Shown: positions 9,531-19,268, counted from the first letter of the stretch. The stretch: DNA of 64,000 bases from Aradus depressus (GCA_963662175.1 OY759218.1:25442051-25506050), one strand, 5' to 3'. Numbers and translations: made by a program. Notes: generated by a model from the letters alone, not told the origin.

Positions 9531-9988
9531 ATGTAATTCGGAGCCTCTTAATAGTCAATAACAACTTACGTTCTTAATTAATAATCCTAACTAAACTTAT
9601 ATCAAATATAATATTATATATATAATAAATGTAATTCGGAGCCTCTTAATAGTCAATAACAACTTACGTTCTTAATTAATAATCCTAACTAAACTTATAT
9701 CAAATATAATATTATATATATAATAAATGTAATTCGGAGCCTCTTAATAGTCAATAACAACTTACCTTCTTAATTAATAATCCTAACTAAACTTATATCA
9801 AATATAAATAAATATAAAATGTAATGCGGAGCCTCTTAATGGTAAATAACAACTTAAGTTCTTAATTAATACTCCTAACTAAACTTATATCAAATATAAA
9901 TAAATATAAAATGTAATGCGAAGCCTCTTAATGGTAAATAATAACTTAAGTTCTTAATTAATACTCCTAACTAAACTTATATCATATA
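9531..9988. repeat. Tandem array, 5 copies of 92-98 bp
   Basis: Unit starts (ATGTAATTCG or ATGTAATGCG) are at 9531, 9629, 9727, 9819 and 9911. The periods are therefore 98, 98, 92 and 92. The first copies end in 'aatattatatatataat'; the later ones carry 'aaataaatataaa' instead. All share GAGCCTCTTAAT (GAAGCC in the last copy) and 'ttcttaattaat'. The array stops exactly where a DDE transposon end begins. Confidence 0.9.
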
Positions 9989-9990
9989 TG

Positions 9991-11478
9991 TACAGGGTGT
10001 CCCAGATAAACGGGCCACAATCCAAATAATTCGGAAACGATTAGTGCTAGCAAAATTTTACAAAGAATGAAAGTTGTACGTCTCAACGAGTGGTATGCAG
10101 TGATATGAAAAAAAAATGAAAAATTTAATGTAATAGGGCTTAAATGGCCAACGAAAGGAAAGGGTTTCCTTTTAAGCTCATTAACAATTAACACAATTTA
10201 AAAGTACTTAAAAAGTTGGGAAGAACCCCGCTAAAGAAATCTTTGTACCTGTAAAACTACCGGAGATATGTTGGTTCAAAATCTGAAAAGTGTTAAACCC
10301 AGTGTTTGACGTGTTAAACCTTTGAAAAGAGTGAGTATTGTAACTAAAGTTAAGAATGGTTCTTAATGTATTTTTTTCTTTACTTTCATATAAAAATACT
10401 CAGATTGTAATAATTATAATAATAAAAGGGCATAATTTGAGCCATATTTTGAACATTTTCTGAAGATTTGGACAGTATTTTAGGTAATATGGACTCTTGC
10501 AAATGTTGGTTAAGGCATTATTATTATTATAAAGTCTGTCTAACCAATAAATAAATACTTAAGAGCACAAATGTTACAAATATATATTATGATTTTTTTT
10601 TATGACCTTTATTACTTTATTTGTTTAGTTCTTGGTCAGTACAAGATAAGATTTGTTCATTGAATATTGCAAAAAATGTTCAGCGCTAGTGAGATAGTAG
10701 ATATGACCCTTATTATAGGGGAGTGTCATAGCAAGTTTAATGCTGCTTCTCAGTTTTATGCCGAACGATTTCCAGAAAGAAATCATCCATCCCGGAAGGT
10801 CTTGAAAAGGATTATTCAAAATCTGAGAGAAGGTAGATTTACGAGTTCCAAATGTAAAAGGGGAAACATTAAAAGACAAGGCGCTCGGGAATTAATTTTA
10901 AATATCGTGCAGCGTGACCCGCACATCAGCATTAGAAATTTAGCAAGGCGTACTGGCTTTTCTAGAAGTGTTATACATACCACCCATTTCACATTTCTTT
11001 ACATCAATGTTTGATGCCACAAGACCTTCAGAATCGCAGGGACTAAATAAAATTCAACAATCAGATGATTTTTTCAGGAATGTTCTATTCAGTGACGAAT
11101 CCACGTTTTGCAGTGACGGTACTTTAAATCGTCACAATTCTCATTACTGGGCACAGTATAACCCTAGATGGGTGAAACATGTAGATCGTCAACACCGATG
11201 GGCAGTTAATGTTTGGTGTGGCATTCTTGGAATCAGAATTATAGGGCCATATTTCTTCCCAAGAAGTGTAGCCGGACAAATATATGCAACCTTCATATGC
11301 GATGAGTTTCCACTTCTACTGGAAGATGTCCCTCTTGATGTTCGCAAGTCTATATGGTTTCAGCATGATGGGTGTCCAGCCCATTTTTCGCGGGTGGCCA
11401 AACGAGAATTGAATGCCAAATTTTCAAAATCGATGGATTGGGCGATGTGGACCTGTTTCACGGCCTTCTAATCCAATC
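9991..11478 (+). mobile_element. IS630/Tc-like DDE transposon, right end lost
   Basis: The left end is TACAGGGTGTCCCAGATAAA at 9991, the common terminal sequence of a DDE transposon group widespread in arthropods. The transposase occupies 10667-11478. The right end is missing; at about 11479 the sequence switches to a gypsy pol remnant. The 10200-10660 stretch is its 5' non-coding part. Confidence 0.75.
10667..11478 (+). pseudogene. DDE transposase of an arthropod HTH/IS630-like family
   Basis: The N-terminal helix-turn-helix region starts about MFSASEIVDMTLIIGECH, then FYAERFPERNHPSRKV and HISIRNLARRTGFSRSVIH. The catalytic core gives RNVLFSDESTF (first Asp), HNSHYWAQYNPRW, WAVNVWCGILGIRIIGPYF and IWFQHDGCPAHFSR (second Asp). 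Between them two frameshifts are evident: the middle reads HPFHISLHQ and MPQDLQNRRD in another frame at about 10980-11045. After AKRELNAKF a third shift leads to RWIGRCGPVS near 11440-11460, just before the lost final acidic residue. The family is cut-and-paste; this copy is dead. Confidence 0.8.
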
Positions 11479-11573
11479 TTGACGAAGGGTCCCTAAGACT
11501 TAGCATCCATCTGAGGGCCGCGTGGTCTGTCACCAGCTTAAATCTGCGCCCGAGTAAGTAGCATCTCAGGTGC

Positions 11574-12314
11574 TCAGACGCCCAGACCTAAGAACCCTCG
11601 GACTTCCGCCACGTTTTTGGGAGCTGGGAACGTTTTCACCGCCTCCACCTTAGTGGGGTCGGGCTTTACCCCTTCTGAGGTGACAATGTGTCCGAGATAC
11701 GTCACCTCAGTTGCAGCGAAGGTGCATTTCCTCAAGTTTGCCTTCAAATTGGCTGCACGCAGCTTACCTAACAGTACCTCCAGTTTTCGCACGTGTTCAT
11801 GTATGTTCTCGCTATACACAACCACGTCATCCAGGTACACGTAACATCCGTCTCCCTTTAGTTCTCCTAGGAGCCGGTCCATTAATCTTTGAAAGGTAGC
11901 GGGAGCTCCCATCAGCCCAAACGCCATTTTTTTGTATTCGAAATGGCCTCCCACTGTGGTGAATCCTGTTTTCTCTTGATCCTCTGGTGCGATTGGAATT
12001 TGATGGTAGCCACTAGTCAGATCTTTGCGTTGCTCCAGTGTTTCTTGAATTAAAAGCAGGGGGTAGGGGTCAGCGCGAGTGACTGCGTTTAATTCTCTAA
12101 AATCAGTACAGAATCGGTATTTCACTTCGCCGTCTGGGCTCATTTTACGCACCAGCACGACCGGCGCGGCCCACGGGCTGTCCGAGGGAGTGATGATCCC
12201 CTTTTTGAGCATGTCTTGCAAATGTTCTTCGACGATCCCGCGCTCGTGGAATGGCACTCGATAGGGCCGTTTTGCTATCGGCCCCGCGTTCCCGGTTACA
12301 ATTCGGTGTTGCAC
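11574..12314 (-). pseudogene. Gypsy A reverse transcriptase
   Basis: Motifs in order are QHRIVTGNAGPIAKRPYRVP, KKGIITPSDSPWAAPVVLV, YRFCTDFRELNAVT, DLTSGYHQIPIAPEDQEKTG, FGLMGAPATFQRLMD, GCYVYLDDVVVYS (catalytic YLDD), TYLGHIVTSEGVKPDP and VRGFLGL. These are the standard blocks of Ty3/gypsy RT, which copies the element's RNA into DNA. About ten residues before DLTSGYHQ (normally ...YFSTLD) are deleted in frame. Beyond RGFLGL the frame jumps to an RNase H scrap read as [20 protein letters not shown] near 11555-11480. Confidence 0.9.
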
Positions 12315-13543
12315 AACCTTCCCTGCCGGGCTCCCCGAACACGTCCCAGTAGTCTACCAGCAGTTTCTCTAGAAGCAGTCGATCCCGTCCCTTCAGGTGT
12401 TGGAGCTTGTCTTGCACGTCTCGCCTCACCGCAGTGTCCCCCCCCCTGGGCTTGCAGAGTCGCGACGGTCCGCCACCCTTTCGTCTCTAGCAGGCTTTCT
12501 GGCTTCCAAACTTCCGCTTTTCCCAAACTCTGTTTATTATTAATCCTTACGTGGGACCCAGTCACGTTAACTACTGTTATAGGGACCTTCCCTTAGCGCA
12601 CTCTACCTAAGATTCGACCTACTCGCAGTCCCCATTGTTCCTGTGGTACTGGTTCCACAAGAAGGACCTCTCCGTCAGAGGCCCCTGTCACGGTCCCATA
12701 AATCAGCCGCTCGCTATATGGTGGCACCTCTTCCACACTCCCTGAATGCACGGCCGAAATCGTAAACTCCTCCAGCCTCCCAATATTGGGCCCCGGGACC
12801 ACCTGCACCCCAGGCCCCCTATTTTTCGGGTTCCACTCACCCCTCTCACCTTCGCGGCTTTCTGTCCCTCTTCTCGTTATTTCGTCCTTAACGACCTCCG
12901 CGTAACTCGCGTTTTTCGGCGGCACTATCTCGCGGTTCCGCGACTCCAGGACGCCTTTCCTGAATTTTTCCTTTGCGGCCCCCTTCACAAGCCTGGCCCG
13001 ACGCCGAACGATTTCCGCCGTTTTTGCCTTCATCTCACGGATCCATCGTTCATCCCTTTCTTCCCTCTCCCGCGATTTAACAGAAATTTTTCGGTCCCCG
13101 CCTGCTTGTTTCGTCTCTTCCTGCTGCAGCCAGTTCACTGCTGGTCCGGATAAATTCTTCCGGCCCTCTGTCCGCGACGGTATGGAAACCTTACCCTTTT
13201 TTAGGTCCACTTGGGCCCCTAACTTGTGCAATATGTCAACGCCGAGGAGGCCATCCCCCACCATATCTACCGTGGCAACGGTGACCTTGTGGACCGTGCT
13301 CACCCCATCCACCTCCAGAGTCACGATTTGCTCTCCTTGAATTGGGAGCGGACGCCCCGTGATACCCTTCACTCTGGCCTGTGAGGATAACACCTCCACT
13401 CGCGGTATCGGGCTCCGAACCAAGGTGATTCGGCAGGCTGTTATTAAGGAATGAGAACTCATCCCACGGGATGCAGTTTTGGACCTCATAAACAGCATGC
13501 CCAGGAGGTGCCAAGAAGTGATAAGACGAAGAGGAGGCCCCAC
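12296..13543 (-). pseudogene. Gypsy A protease end and linker
   Basis: The minus-strand frame gives LVRSPIPRVEVLSS, VKGITGRPLPIQGEQ and GDGLLGVDILHKLGAQVDL. This is the C-terminal half of a gypsy-type aspartic protease ('GLLG.D.L...GA..D'), without the catalytic DSG. A charged, Glu/Arg-rich linker of about 150 residues follows, including PPYSERLIYGTVTG and EPVPQEQWGLRVGRILGRV, ending in a stop near 12593. A further frame contains LLLEKLLVDYWDVFGEPG, the segment that normally sits just before the RT. Confidence 0.7.
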
Positions 13544-13833
13544 TCACTACTGAAGACCACCAGCATACTAAACCAGTGGTATTTTTCAATTTTCTTTTCA
13601 GTTTTAAGATATTTTCATTTTTGTAAAAAGTAGGTAAATTTTGTTTAAAATCTTTTCTCAATAAAGTTGCTTCATTATTTCTTAAACTTGTAATTTTCTA
13701 TTTGCCCATTTACTCTCTTGATTAAGGGAAACATTCCTGAGAGGAAACATACCTCATTAACCCAGAAGAAAATTTAGGGGAATCAAAGAATCGTCAGATT
13801 TTTATGTGTTCCACTTCGAGTGTTGAGCAGTGT
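13544..13833. other. Non-coding spacer
   Basis: No gene is supported. A minus-strand open frame across the gypsy A boundary (13236-13661) has no conserved motif outside gypsy A. Confidence 0.4.
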
Positions 13834-14123
13834 ATGTCAAATCAATTGGGAATTGATTCATAGAGATCTCAGCCCGCAAACAGGGCGAAGAGTGGGGGGC
13901 GATCCTCCCCCCTGCTCAAAATCCTGGCTACGCCCCTGTCAATTTCACATGTATCTTTTCATATTGAACCAATTATGTACTTATATACTTCCCCAATCAT
14001 ACACAATACTTTAACTTTCTAAGGTAACTTAACATTTTTAGCCGAGATATTTTGAAACACGTAATAGAAAATAAAGAAAAACGTATGTTTAAAAAAATAT
14101 ATATATATTGTCTATTTCACAAG
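13834..14123. repeat. Left arm of a 290-bp inverted repeat
   Basis: Contains ATCAATTGGGAATTGATTCA, GAGATCTCAGCCCGC, 'tggctacgcccctgtcaatt', 'catgtatcttttcatattga' and TATTGTCTATTTCACAA. The same sequence recurs in inverted orientation at 15425-15713 with only scattered mismatches. The arm's inner end belongs to the foldback family seen at 26.1-26.4 kb. Confidence 0.88.
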
Positions 14124-14474
14124 ATGAAGATTTCACAGAAGAATTGAATAGGATTCGAATGAGAGATATTAGGAGAAAAGTCAAAGTTGCCCGGGCAACG
14201 CCGGGTATTACTGCTAGTCTATATTAATAAAGCTGAAACAGGGTTTGTGTGTTTGTGGGTTTGTTCCAGCATCACGCCCAAACGGCTGGACGGATTTTCA
14301 TGAAACTTCACATGTAGCATCCTTTAGAGCCCGATTGAATAATAGGCTATATGGCATACCAAAATTTCGTACGGGGTATAATGTATTATTTGTTCTGGAA
14401 CCTACCCAACAGTCCTCTTTTTTAAGTACATCGCCTCTAAAGATGGTAGCAATACTGAAAGTACTCCCATATTT
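14124..14474. repeat. Interspersed-repeat ends joined head to head
   Basis: 14190-14217 is the reverse complement of the GCCCGG...CTAGCAG end found at 9057 and 34851. From 14221 another repeat starts with 'aataaagctgaaacagggtt' and continues with an 'aaacggctggacggattttc' box, common in arthropod interspersed repeats. At 14437-14465 a degenerate copy of the CTGAAGATGGTAGCAATACC motif is present (here CTAAAGATGG). Confidence 0.55.
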
Positions 14475-14885
14475 CAGTAGAACCTCTTTAAGTCGAACCT
14501 CGATAAGTCGAACCTCGATAAGTCGAAAACCTCCAAAACTCGAAAAAAAGTTTTGTTCCTTTTCCTTGAAGCCCCAAAACCTCCATTACTTGAAATCTCA
14601 ACTCTCTATTAGTCGAAATAATCTGTGAGTCCCTACAAGCCATTTTGGTACATATTTTCCCTCTGTAACTCGAAAAAATAAATTGGACCTCTGTATCTCG
14701 AACACAGCAATGTTTTATTTTACAACCTTTACAACTCGATTATTTGAAACTCATTACCTCTATAGCTCGAAGAAAAATAAGTTACCAACTTTAAGAATTT
14801 GCCGACAATGTACATCATTTTTTCTTAGAAACCAATTTAGGAGTATACAATAAATAGGATCACCAATTCTAAGAAATGATAAAGG

Positions 14886-15260
14886 ATATTATAATTGATT
14901 TCATTTGAACTTTAGCGAAGCTAGTCATTTTTTGTCGATTGAAAAATTGTCAGAAGCTGAATCGGCTTTATGCCCCCATTGTGGGGAAGTCGAGTCTTTT
15001 GAACATATTTTCATGTTGTGTCCAAAATTTGCTGAAGAGAGGCTCTCTTTGTTTATGGCGATAAATCCCAAATTGTGTCAGCCATTCAACTACGCCTGTC
15101 TTCTAGGCTCTGGTAAGGTGGACATTTACAGGAGTACCTTAAGTTTCATTAAGGCATGTGGAATCTCGGTGTAAAATAATAAAGAAATCTAATATATTCA
15201 TATGAATTTGTTTGTTTGGCTATGGCTTATTGCTGAGGCAAAAAAAAAAAAAAAAAAAAA
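14886..15260 (+). mobile_element. LINE 3' end inserted into the Tigger MITE
   Basis: It is a 5'-truncated LINE fragment: the end of ORF2 (14905-15174), then AATAAA near 15177 and a tail ending in a run of about 20 A (15241-15260). It interrupts the Tigger-like sequence, which resumes with 'acctctgaaacttgaa'. A short GTTACC occurs on both sides and may be part of a target duplication, but I cannot fix it. Confidence 0.72.
14905..15174 (+). pseudogene. LINE ORF2 C-terminal Cys-His domain
   Basis: The frame contains ALCPHCGEVESFEHIFMLCP, then KFAEERLSLF and a stop near 15172. The C-X2-C...H...C pattern is the C-terminal zinc-binding motif of R1/Jockey/I-group LINE ORF2 proteins, thought to bind the element's RNA or DNA. 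No reverse transcriptase is attached. Confidence 0.75.
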
Positions 15261-15424
15261 TATGTTTGTTACCTCTGAAACTTGAATTTTTATTTATTTC
15301 ACCTCTACAAGTCGAATCAAAATCCGCCTAAGTCGAAATCCTCCATAAGTCGAAAACTCTATAACTCGAATTTTTTAGCGTCTCCCTTGATGTTCGACTT
15401 ATAGAGGTTCTACTGTATATATAT

Positions 15425-15713
15425 TTTGTAAAATAGACAATATTTAAAAAAAAAAAAAAAAGTTTTTCTTTATTTTCTTTCTATAAGTGTTTCAAAATAT
15501 CTCGGCTAAAAATGTTAAGTTCCCTTAGAAAGTTAAAGTATTGAGTATGATTGGGGAAGTATAAAAGTACATAATTGGTTCAATATGAAAAGATACATGT
15601 GAAATTGACAGGGCGTAGCCAGGATTTTGAGCAGGGGGGAGGATCGCCCCCACTCTTCGCCCGGTTTGCGGGCTGAGATCTCAATGAATCAATTCCCAAT
15701 TGATTTTACATAA
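15425..15713. repeat. Right arm of the 290-bp inverted repeat
   Basis: This is the reverse complement of 13834-14123: 'gcgggctgagatctcaatga' near 15668 mirrors the left arm's outer part, and AAATAGACAATATTT near 15431 mirrors its inner part. An expanded A-run (15446-15461) separates the two halves relative to the left arm. Confidence 0.88.
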
Positions 15714-15844
15714 AACGCAAATTTCAAAGACTAATATCTCGAAAACTATTGCTCGTACAAGAAAACTAAAAATACCAGAAAACCTAGTTTTTTTGTGAAG
15801 AATCTGAAAATCCTAATTAAAATTTGTAAAAATTAAATTTTTTT
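15714..15844. other. AT-rich spacer
   Basis: Nothing is recognised apart from its position just downstream (minus strand) of the GIY-YIG fragment. Confidence 0.4.
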
Positions 15845-15970
15845 ACGATTTAATTTCACTGAGGTGTGTGTTGTGTCAATGTTTAAGCCTATTTCTGAAA
15901 CGTGTTCCTTTAACCTATTTTTAAATTGTATCCCAGTTTGACTCACATAAACAAAATTACAAAAACATTT
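15845..15970 (-). pseudogene. Penelope-like element GIY-YIG endonuclease fragment
   Basis: The minus strand from about 15970 reads CNFVYVSQTGIQFKNRLKEH then VSEIGLNIDTTHTSVKLN. 'YV(G)QTG..FK.R..EH' is the signature of the GIY-YIG nuclease at the C-terminus of Penelope-like retroelements, which nicks target DNA. The usual Gly after YV is Ser here. It is only about 40 residues long and joins gypsy B at its upstream side. Confidence 0.6.
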
Positions 15971-15974
15971 CAGA

Positions 15975-16752
15975 TAGTTTTGCCCAGACGGCTACACAGG
16001 TCCACAAACAGCTGCGCCTCAAACTGTCTACCCTGACCGGTGTGCAGCTCGTACGGTACTCCGTATCAACTAACAAACTCCAGGACAAATACCTCAGCGA
16101 CCGTTGCTGCCTCAATGTTCCTCAGAGGATATGCCTCAACCCATTTGGTAAAATAATTCGCAACGACAACAATGTATTTGTTCCCGCGATCAGTAGTTGG
16201 GAGCGGTCCAAGTATGTCCATAGCAATTCTCTGGAATGGAAATCCTGCGGTCACTCTCTGCATCGGGGCTCGTGTTTTCGTTCCTTTCCTCGCCGCACAA
16301 TCAGGACAGGCGTTGATCCAGTTTTCAATGTCCCGTCTGTGACCTGGTCAATAGAATCTGTCGCTCACCTTCCGAAGGGTTCTTGTGATCCCCTGGTGCC
16401 CGCGTCCCGCTGAACTGTCATGCAAGCTCCTAAGCACTTCCTCAACAAGGGTTCGAGGCAACAATAGCTGATGTCTGGTAGGCTTTCCATCCTCCTCCCA
16501 CCGCCGATGAATCAGCCCATTGAGCAGTTCCAGTCGATTAGCTTGAGTCCACAGGCTTAGAAGTTTTGGGTCACTTCCTCTGACATCTTCGAATTTTGGC
16601 GGAGTTCCCTCCTCTAACCACTTGAAGACAACAGAAAGAATGGGGTCCTCTTGCTGAGCAACTCTGAGCTCGTCATCAGGGAGTATGGCTGCTACGCAGC
16701 TCGACCCTTCATCGCTCCCTTCGCTCACCTCACTACGACGATCTCGCTCCAC
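15975..16752 (-). pseudogene. Gypsy B integrase
   Basis: The order on the minus strand is: DELRVAQQEDPILSVVFKWL; the zinc-binding part LHDSSAGRGHQGITRTLRK with CPDCAARKG (HHCC); and the catalytic core FQRIAMDILGPLP (first Asp) and VVANYFTKWVEAYPL. Then comes a TGA stop and YGVPYELHTGQGRQFEA. Integrase inserts the DNA copy into the genome. A TGA replaces the conserved Trp after RFY at about 16346, a second TGA lies near 16070, and the second catalytic Asp (usually HTDQG) reads Gly. The C-terminal third and catalytic Glu are missing. Confidence 0.85.
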
Positions 16753-16769
16753 GGCCTCCCGAACAATGT

Positions 16770-17375
16770 TTAATTTTGCTCAACACCATCCTCAGCCTCC
16801 ACCCTCGCACTGACAGCAACCTCATGCCTTCCTGGTATAAATATAGTTTCTTGAACGAATGCGTGAATTGCATTGGTGACTGGTATGCTTGCGCTTAGCG
16901 GCACTTTCACTCCCCCGATCTGCAGCGTGCCCCTGCCAAATATCAGACACGCTGACGCCGCCTCCAGGAAGTGGTAACCTAAGATGACGTCGCGCCATAT
17001 GTCCCCGATGACACATTTGTGCTCGCCTTGATGCGATCCGATAGTTATAGTGGCCCAGGCAGACCCCTGAGCACTGATAATGCCCCCATTGGAGTTTTTC
17101 AGATTTTGCTTGTAGGGTGCATCTGGTTGCAAGGCAATCTTTCCAGCAAAATCACTGCTAATTAACGTCACGCTGGCTCCCGAATCAACAAGAGCATGAG
17201 TAGGAACCCCATTGATGTTCACCGCCACTTCGTTCCTCACGTTGCAAGTCCCAGTTCGGATAGTGGGGACCTCCTGTCGCCCGGCCGACGACTGGTCCCT
17301 GTCGCGGGCCGGCTTCAGTTTCCCTTTGGTGGTTTCACCGAACAGTGGGCTTGGATATGTCCCGACCTGCCACAC
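16770..17375 (-). pseudogene. Gypsy B aspartic protease
   Basis: The minus-strand frame contains VPTHALVDSGASVTLISSDF, with the catalytic DSG of retropepsins. It continues with GSAWATITIGSHQGEHKCVI and DVILGYHFLEAASACLIF, the C-terminal ILG.DFL-like strand. The protease cleaves the Gag-Pol polyprotein. The frame then runs into KVPLSASIPVTNAI and stops near 16770, where the RT should have begun. Confidence 0.82.
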
Positions 17376-18172
17376 GCCCAGCAGACCGGACCCCTTCGAC
17401 CTATATCCGCCCGCTTCGCCTTCTTTTCAACCATCAGCTCCGCCACTGCCCTCGTAAGTGCTGTTATTTTTTCATTTTGCTCTCGCAGCATCATGTGTAA
17501 CACTGAGGCTCCCGGGATAGGGTCAGTAGCCGCTACAACCTGGCTATCATCCATATCCTGAACCTCGGCGGTATACGTCAATGAACCATGACGTAGAGCT
17601 ATAATTTCCATTTTCAATGCCCTGCTTAGTGCAGACTCTAGAGTGTCAGGGGACGTTAGCGCAGTCTGAAATCGGACGTTTTTGTCTCGGAGACCCTCCA
17701 GGAAGTGGTCCTTCAAGGTTTCCTGTCGCACCGCCTCCCCAACCCTTTCTGGGTAGACCTCGTTGTGGAGAGTCTCCAGGGCGGTGGCGAACTGAGTCAG
17801 AGACTCGCCTCTCGCTTGTCGCCGCCCTTTGAATTCATCTTTTTTGAGCTCCCGCCGCTTAGGAGGGTCTAATTTAACCCCAATGGTTTTGCAAACGAGG
17901 GCGAAATTATCTTGGTTTACCACAGGCATGTTCCTGTATATGCTAAGGCTTTCCCCTGTCAGACACAAAGATAAAAATAGCCCTTTTACATCGTCAGTCC
18001 ACTTATTAACTCGACTTACCTTGTCGAAATACTCAACATAGTCATTGGCATGACCCCGAAGTGAACTCCCTCAAGTAAACTCTCTCTGGAAAATGAGGGG
18101 TCTCCCGTCGACTGACTCATCGGCGCCGATCCTCTCCCCCGGGGAGTGTTGTCGCTCTTTCTTTTTCGGCAT
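17315..18172 (-). pseudogene. Gypsy B gag with zinc knuckle
   Basis: A probable start MPKKKE is near 18160. After a frame change near 18055, the capsid-like part reads HANDYVEYFDKVSRVNKW, then LFLSLCLTGESLSIYRNMP, ARGESLTQFATALETL and DHFLEGLRDKNVRFQ, which is the retrotransposon gag core. It ends in CWACGRSGHIQAHC, a CX2CX4HX4C zinc knuckle that binds element RNA. It overlaps the protease frame at its 3' end, so a frameshift links gag to pol or has been introduced by decay. Confidence 0.82.
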
Positions 18173-18194
18173 CCCACCGCTGCCACCAAATGTA

Positions 18195-18554
18195 GCGTAG
18201 CACTTAAAATGTATAAATAATTAAAATTCAAATTCTCAACACGAACTTCTCAATACATGTTTCTCAACTAACAATGGTTATCTATATAAAATATCTATCA
18301 TAGCAACAAAGCAACTAGCTGTTGTTGCTACAAAGAGATAACTTAAAATTTTAAGAAAATAAATCAAATTAACAAATAGTTGTAATATATTTTGAGTTAC
18401 ATATATGATGTATGAAATATAAGTTAGCGTTACTAAATAAATACGTATGTAGATATGTGGAAACAGAACTTGCTCTGAGGTGTGAACAGAGAGGAATAGT
18501 TAAAATAAACTTGCTCATTCAAACAAATGTTATTTTTAGAAACTTAATTTATTT
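18195..18554 (-). other. Possible LTR of gypsy B and flank
   Basis: If the minus-strand GCTACA at 18192 is the 3' end of a 5' LTR, the LTR occupies the start of this interval. On the plus strand it begins TGTAGCGTAGC. The outer border could not be placed because the second LTR is absent. The rest is AT-rich without genes. Confidence 0.35.
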
Positions 18555-18760
18555 TCACTTATTCCAATCCAATAAGTAACCTGCTTTTTGAGCAAAACTT
18601 GAGGTATTTGATGCCTTCGATTGGGTCAAAAGAATGGCTATAGTGGAGAAAGTTGACCTGTTGCCTTGGTTCCTAACTTCGGCTAAATGTTCTTTAATCC
18701 TGACTTTATAACAGTTGGTCGCACGTCGTGCGCTATTGTCTATATGCTCCATTTTGTTTT
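18555..18760 (-). pseudogene. Penelope-like GIY-YIG region, decayed
   Basis: The minus strand reads NCYKVRIKEHLAEVRNQGN, and in a shifted frame HSHSFDPIEGIKYLKFCSK. 'R(I/L)KEH' followed by a basic helix and an H..SF...GIKYL segment fits the second half of the GIY-YIG nuclease of Penelope-like elements. The GIY-YIG core itself is not visible, so the assignment rests on this helix and on the similar fragment at 15845-15970. Confidence 0.4.
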
Positions 18761-19119
18761 CAATTTCAGTTTTGTCCCTACCTCTACCTAAGCACTGGCT
18801 CGTGGAATTAATCGTTTTGAAACTGGTGTCTGAATTTTTTACATATGACAGGCTGACCCATCTATTAGAATCTTCATTATTTTTTTCTGATTATAAGTAG
18901 TAGATTATAAGTTTATTTCTATAACTATTTGTTTCAATCTTTCTTTCAATTCTTCAAGGTTTCTTTGTCGATAACAATTGTTTTTGGTCCATTTCTTTTT
19001 TGACAATATGTTCTCTTTGTTTTTAATTTCTTGGCTTCTTTCTTTCAAACTGATTGGTAATATTCAAATAATTTTCAATTGAAATATTCACCAATAATTT
19101 ATTTTCACGCAATCGCGCT

Positions 19120-19268
19120 CTTTCGTCAGTCTGGTGGACGTGAGCTCGACTCTACTGTGGGTGTCTACCCAAAATTTACCTTCCCAGGTTTATTTAAGGT
19201 CGGGGTCTTGAACGAATACCTGACATCGCACAGCTCAAGACCATTGCTAATGTCCCCAACGAAGGAGG
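19120..19268 (-). repeat. tRNA-SINE body, 3' half, inverted
   Basis: It is the reverse complement of the body of the SINE at 29428: 'ctggtggacgtgagc', 'cgactctactgtgggtg' and 'atacctgacatcgcacag' match its 'gctcatgtccacc', 'cacagtagagtcg' and 'gatgtcaggtactc' segments. The tRNA-like head is missing. Confidence 0.75.

Larger units (their letters stand above)
11479..13543 (-). mobile_element. Ty3/gypsy retrotransposon remnant A (protease-RT-RNase H)
   Basis: This is a GC-rich island (against AT-rich flanks) read on the minus strand from 13543 to 11479. The order is end of protease, a long charged linker, reverse transcriptase and a scrap of RNase H. No LTR, gag or integrase is attached. Frameshifts lie near 12325 and 12590, and there is a deletion inside the RT-RNase H junction. 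It ends where the DDE transposon begins. Confidence 0.85.
14475..15415. mobile_element. Tigger-like MITE with TIRs, carrying a nested LINE tail
   Basis: The left end CAGTAGAACCTCTTTAAGTC (14475) and right end GACTTATAGAGGTTCTACTG (to 15415) are inverted repeats of about 25 bp. The outer base composition (AACCTC...AAGTCGAA units repeated inward from both ends) is characteristic of Tigger-type elements. TA follows the right end; the left flank is TT, so one duplication copy has mutated. The interior has no transposase and is interrupted by a LINE 3' end (about 14886-15260). Confidence 0.8.
15975..18194 (-). mobile_element. Ty3/gypsy retrotransposon remnant B (gag-protease-integrase)
   Basis: Read from 18194 down to 15975 on the minus strand, it holds a leader, gag with a zinc knuckle, protease and integrase. 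The whole RT-RNase H block between protease and integrase is deleted. The inner end of its LTR may be at 18192-18194, where the minus strand reads GCTACGCTACA followed by TTTGGTGGCAGCGGTGGGA, a likely primer-binding region. It is distinctly more GC-rich than its surroundings. Its protease differs from that of remnant A, so it is a separate element. Confidence 0.85.

Noticed and set aside
9531..9988. CRISPR-like array
   Set aside because: Units are continuous 92-98 bp tandem copies without spacers, in a eukaryotic genome.
11617..12596. Plus-strand ORFs across gypsy A
   Set aside because: They are antisense frames of the reverse transcriptase on the minus strand.
13834..15713. Inverted repeat as the TIRs of one DNA transposon
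   Set aside because: The arm words also form an independent foldback at 26.1 kb and the interior is a separate MITE, so a nested foldback explains it better.
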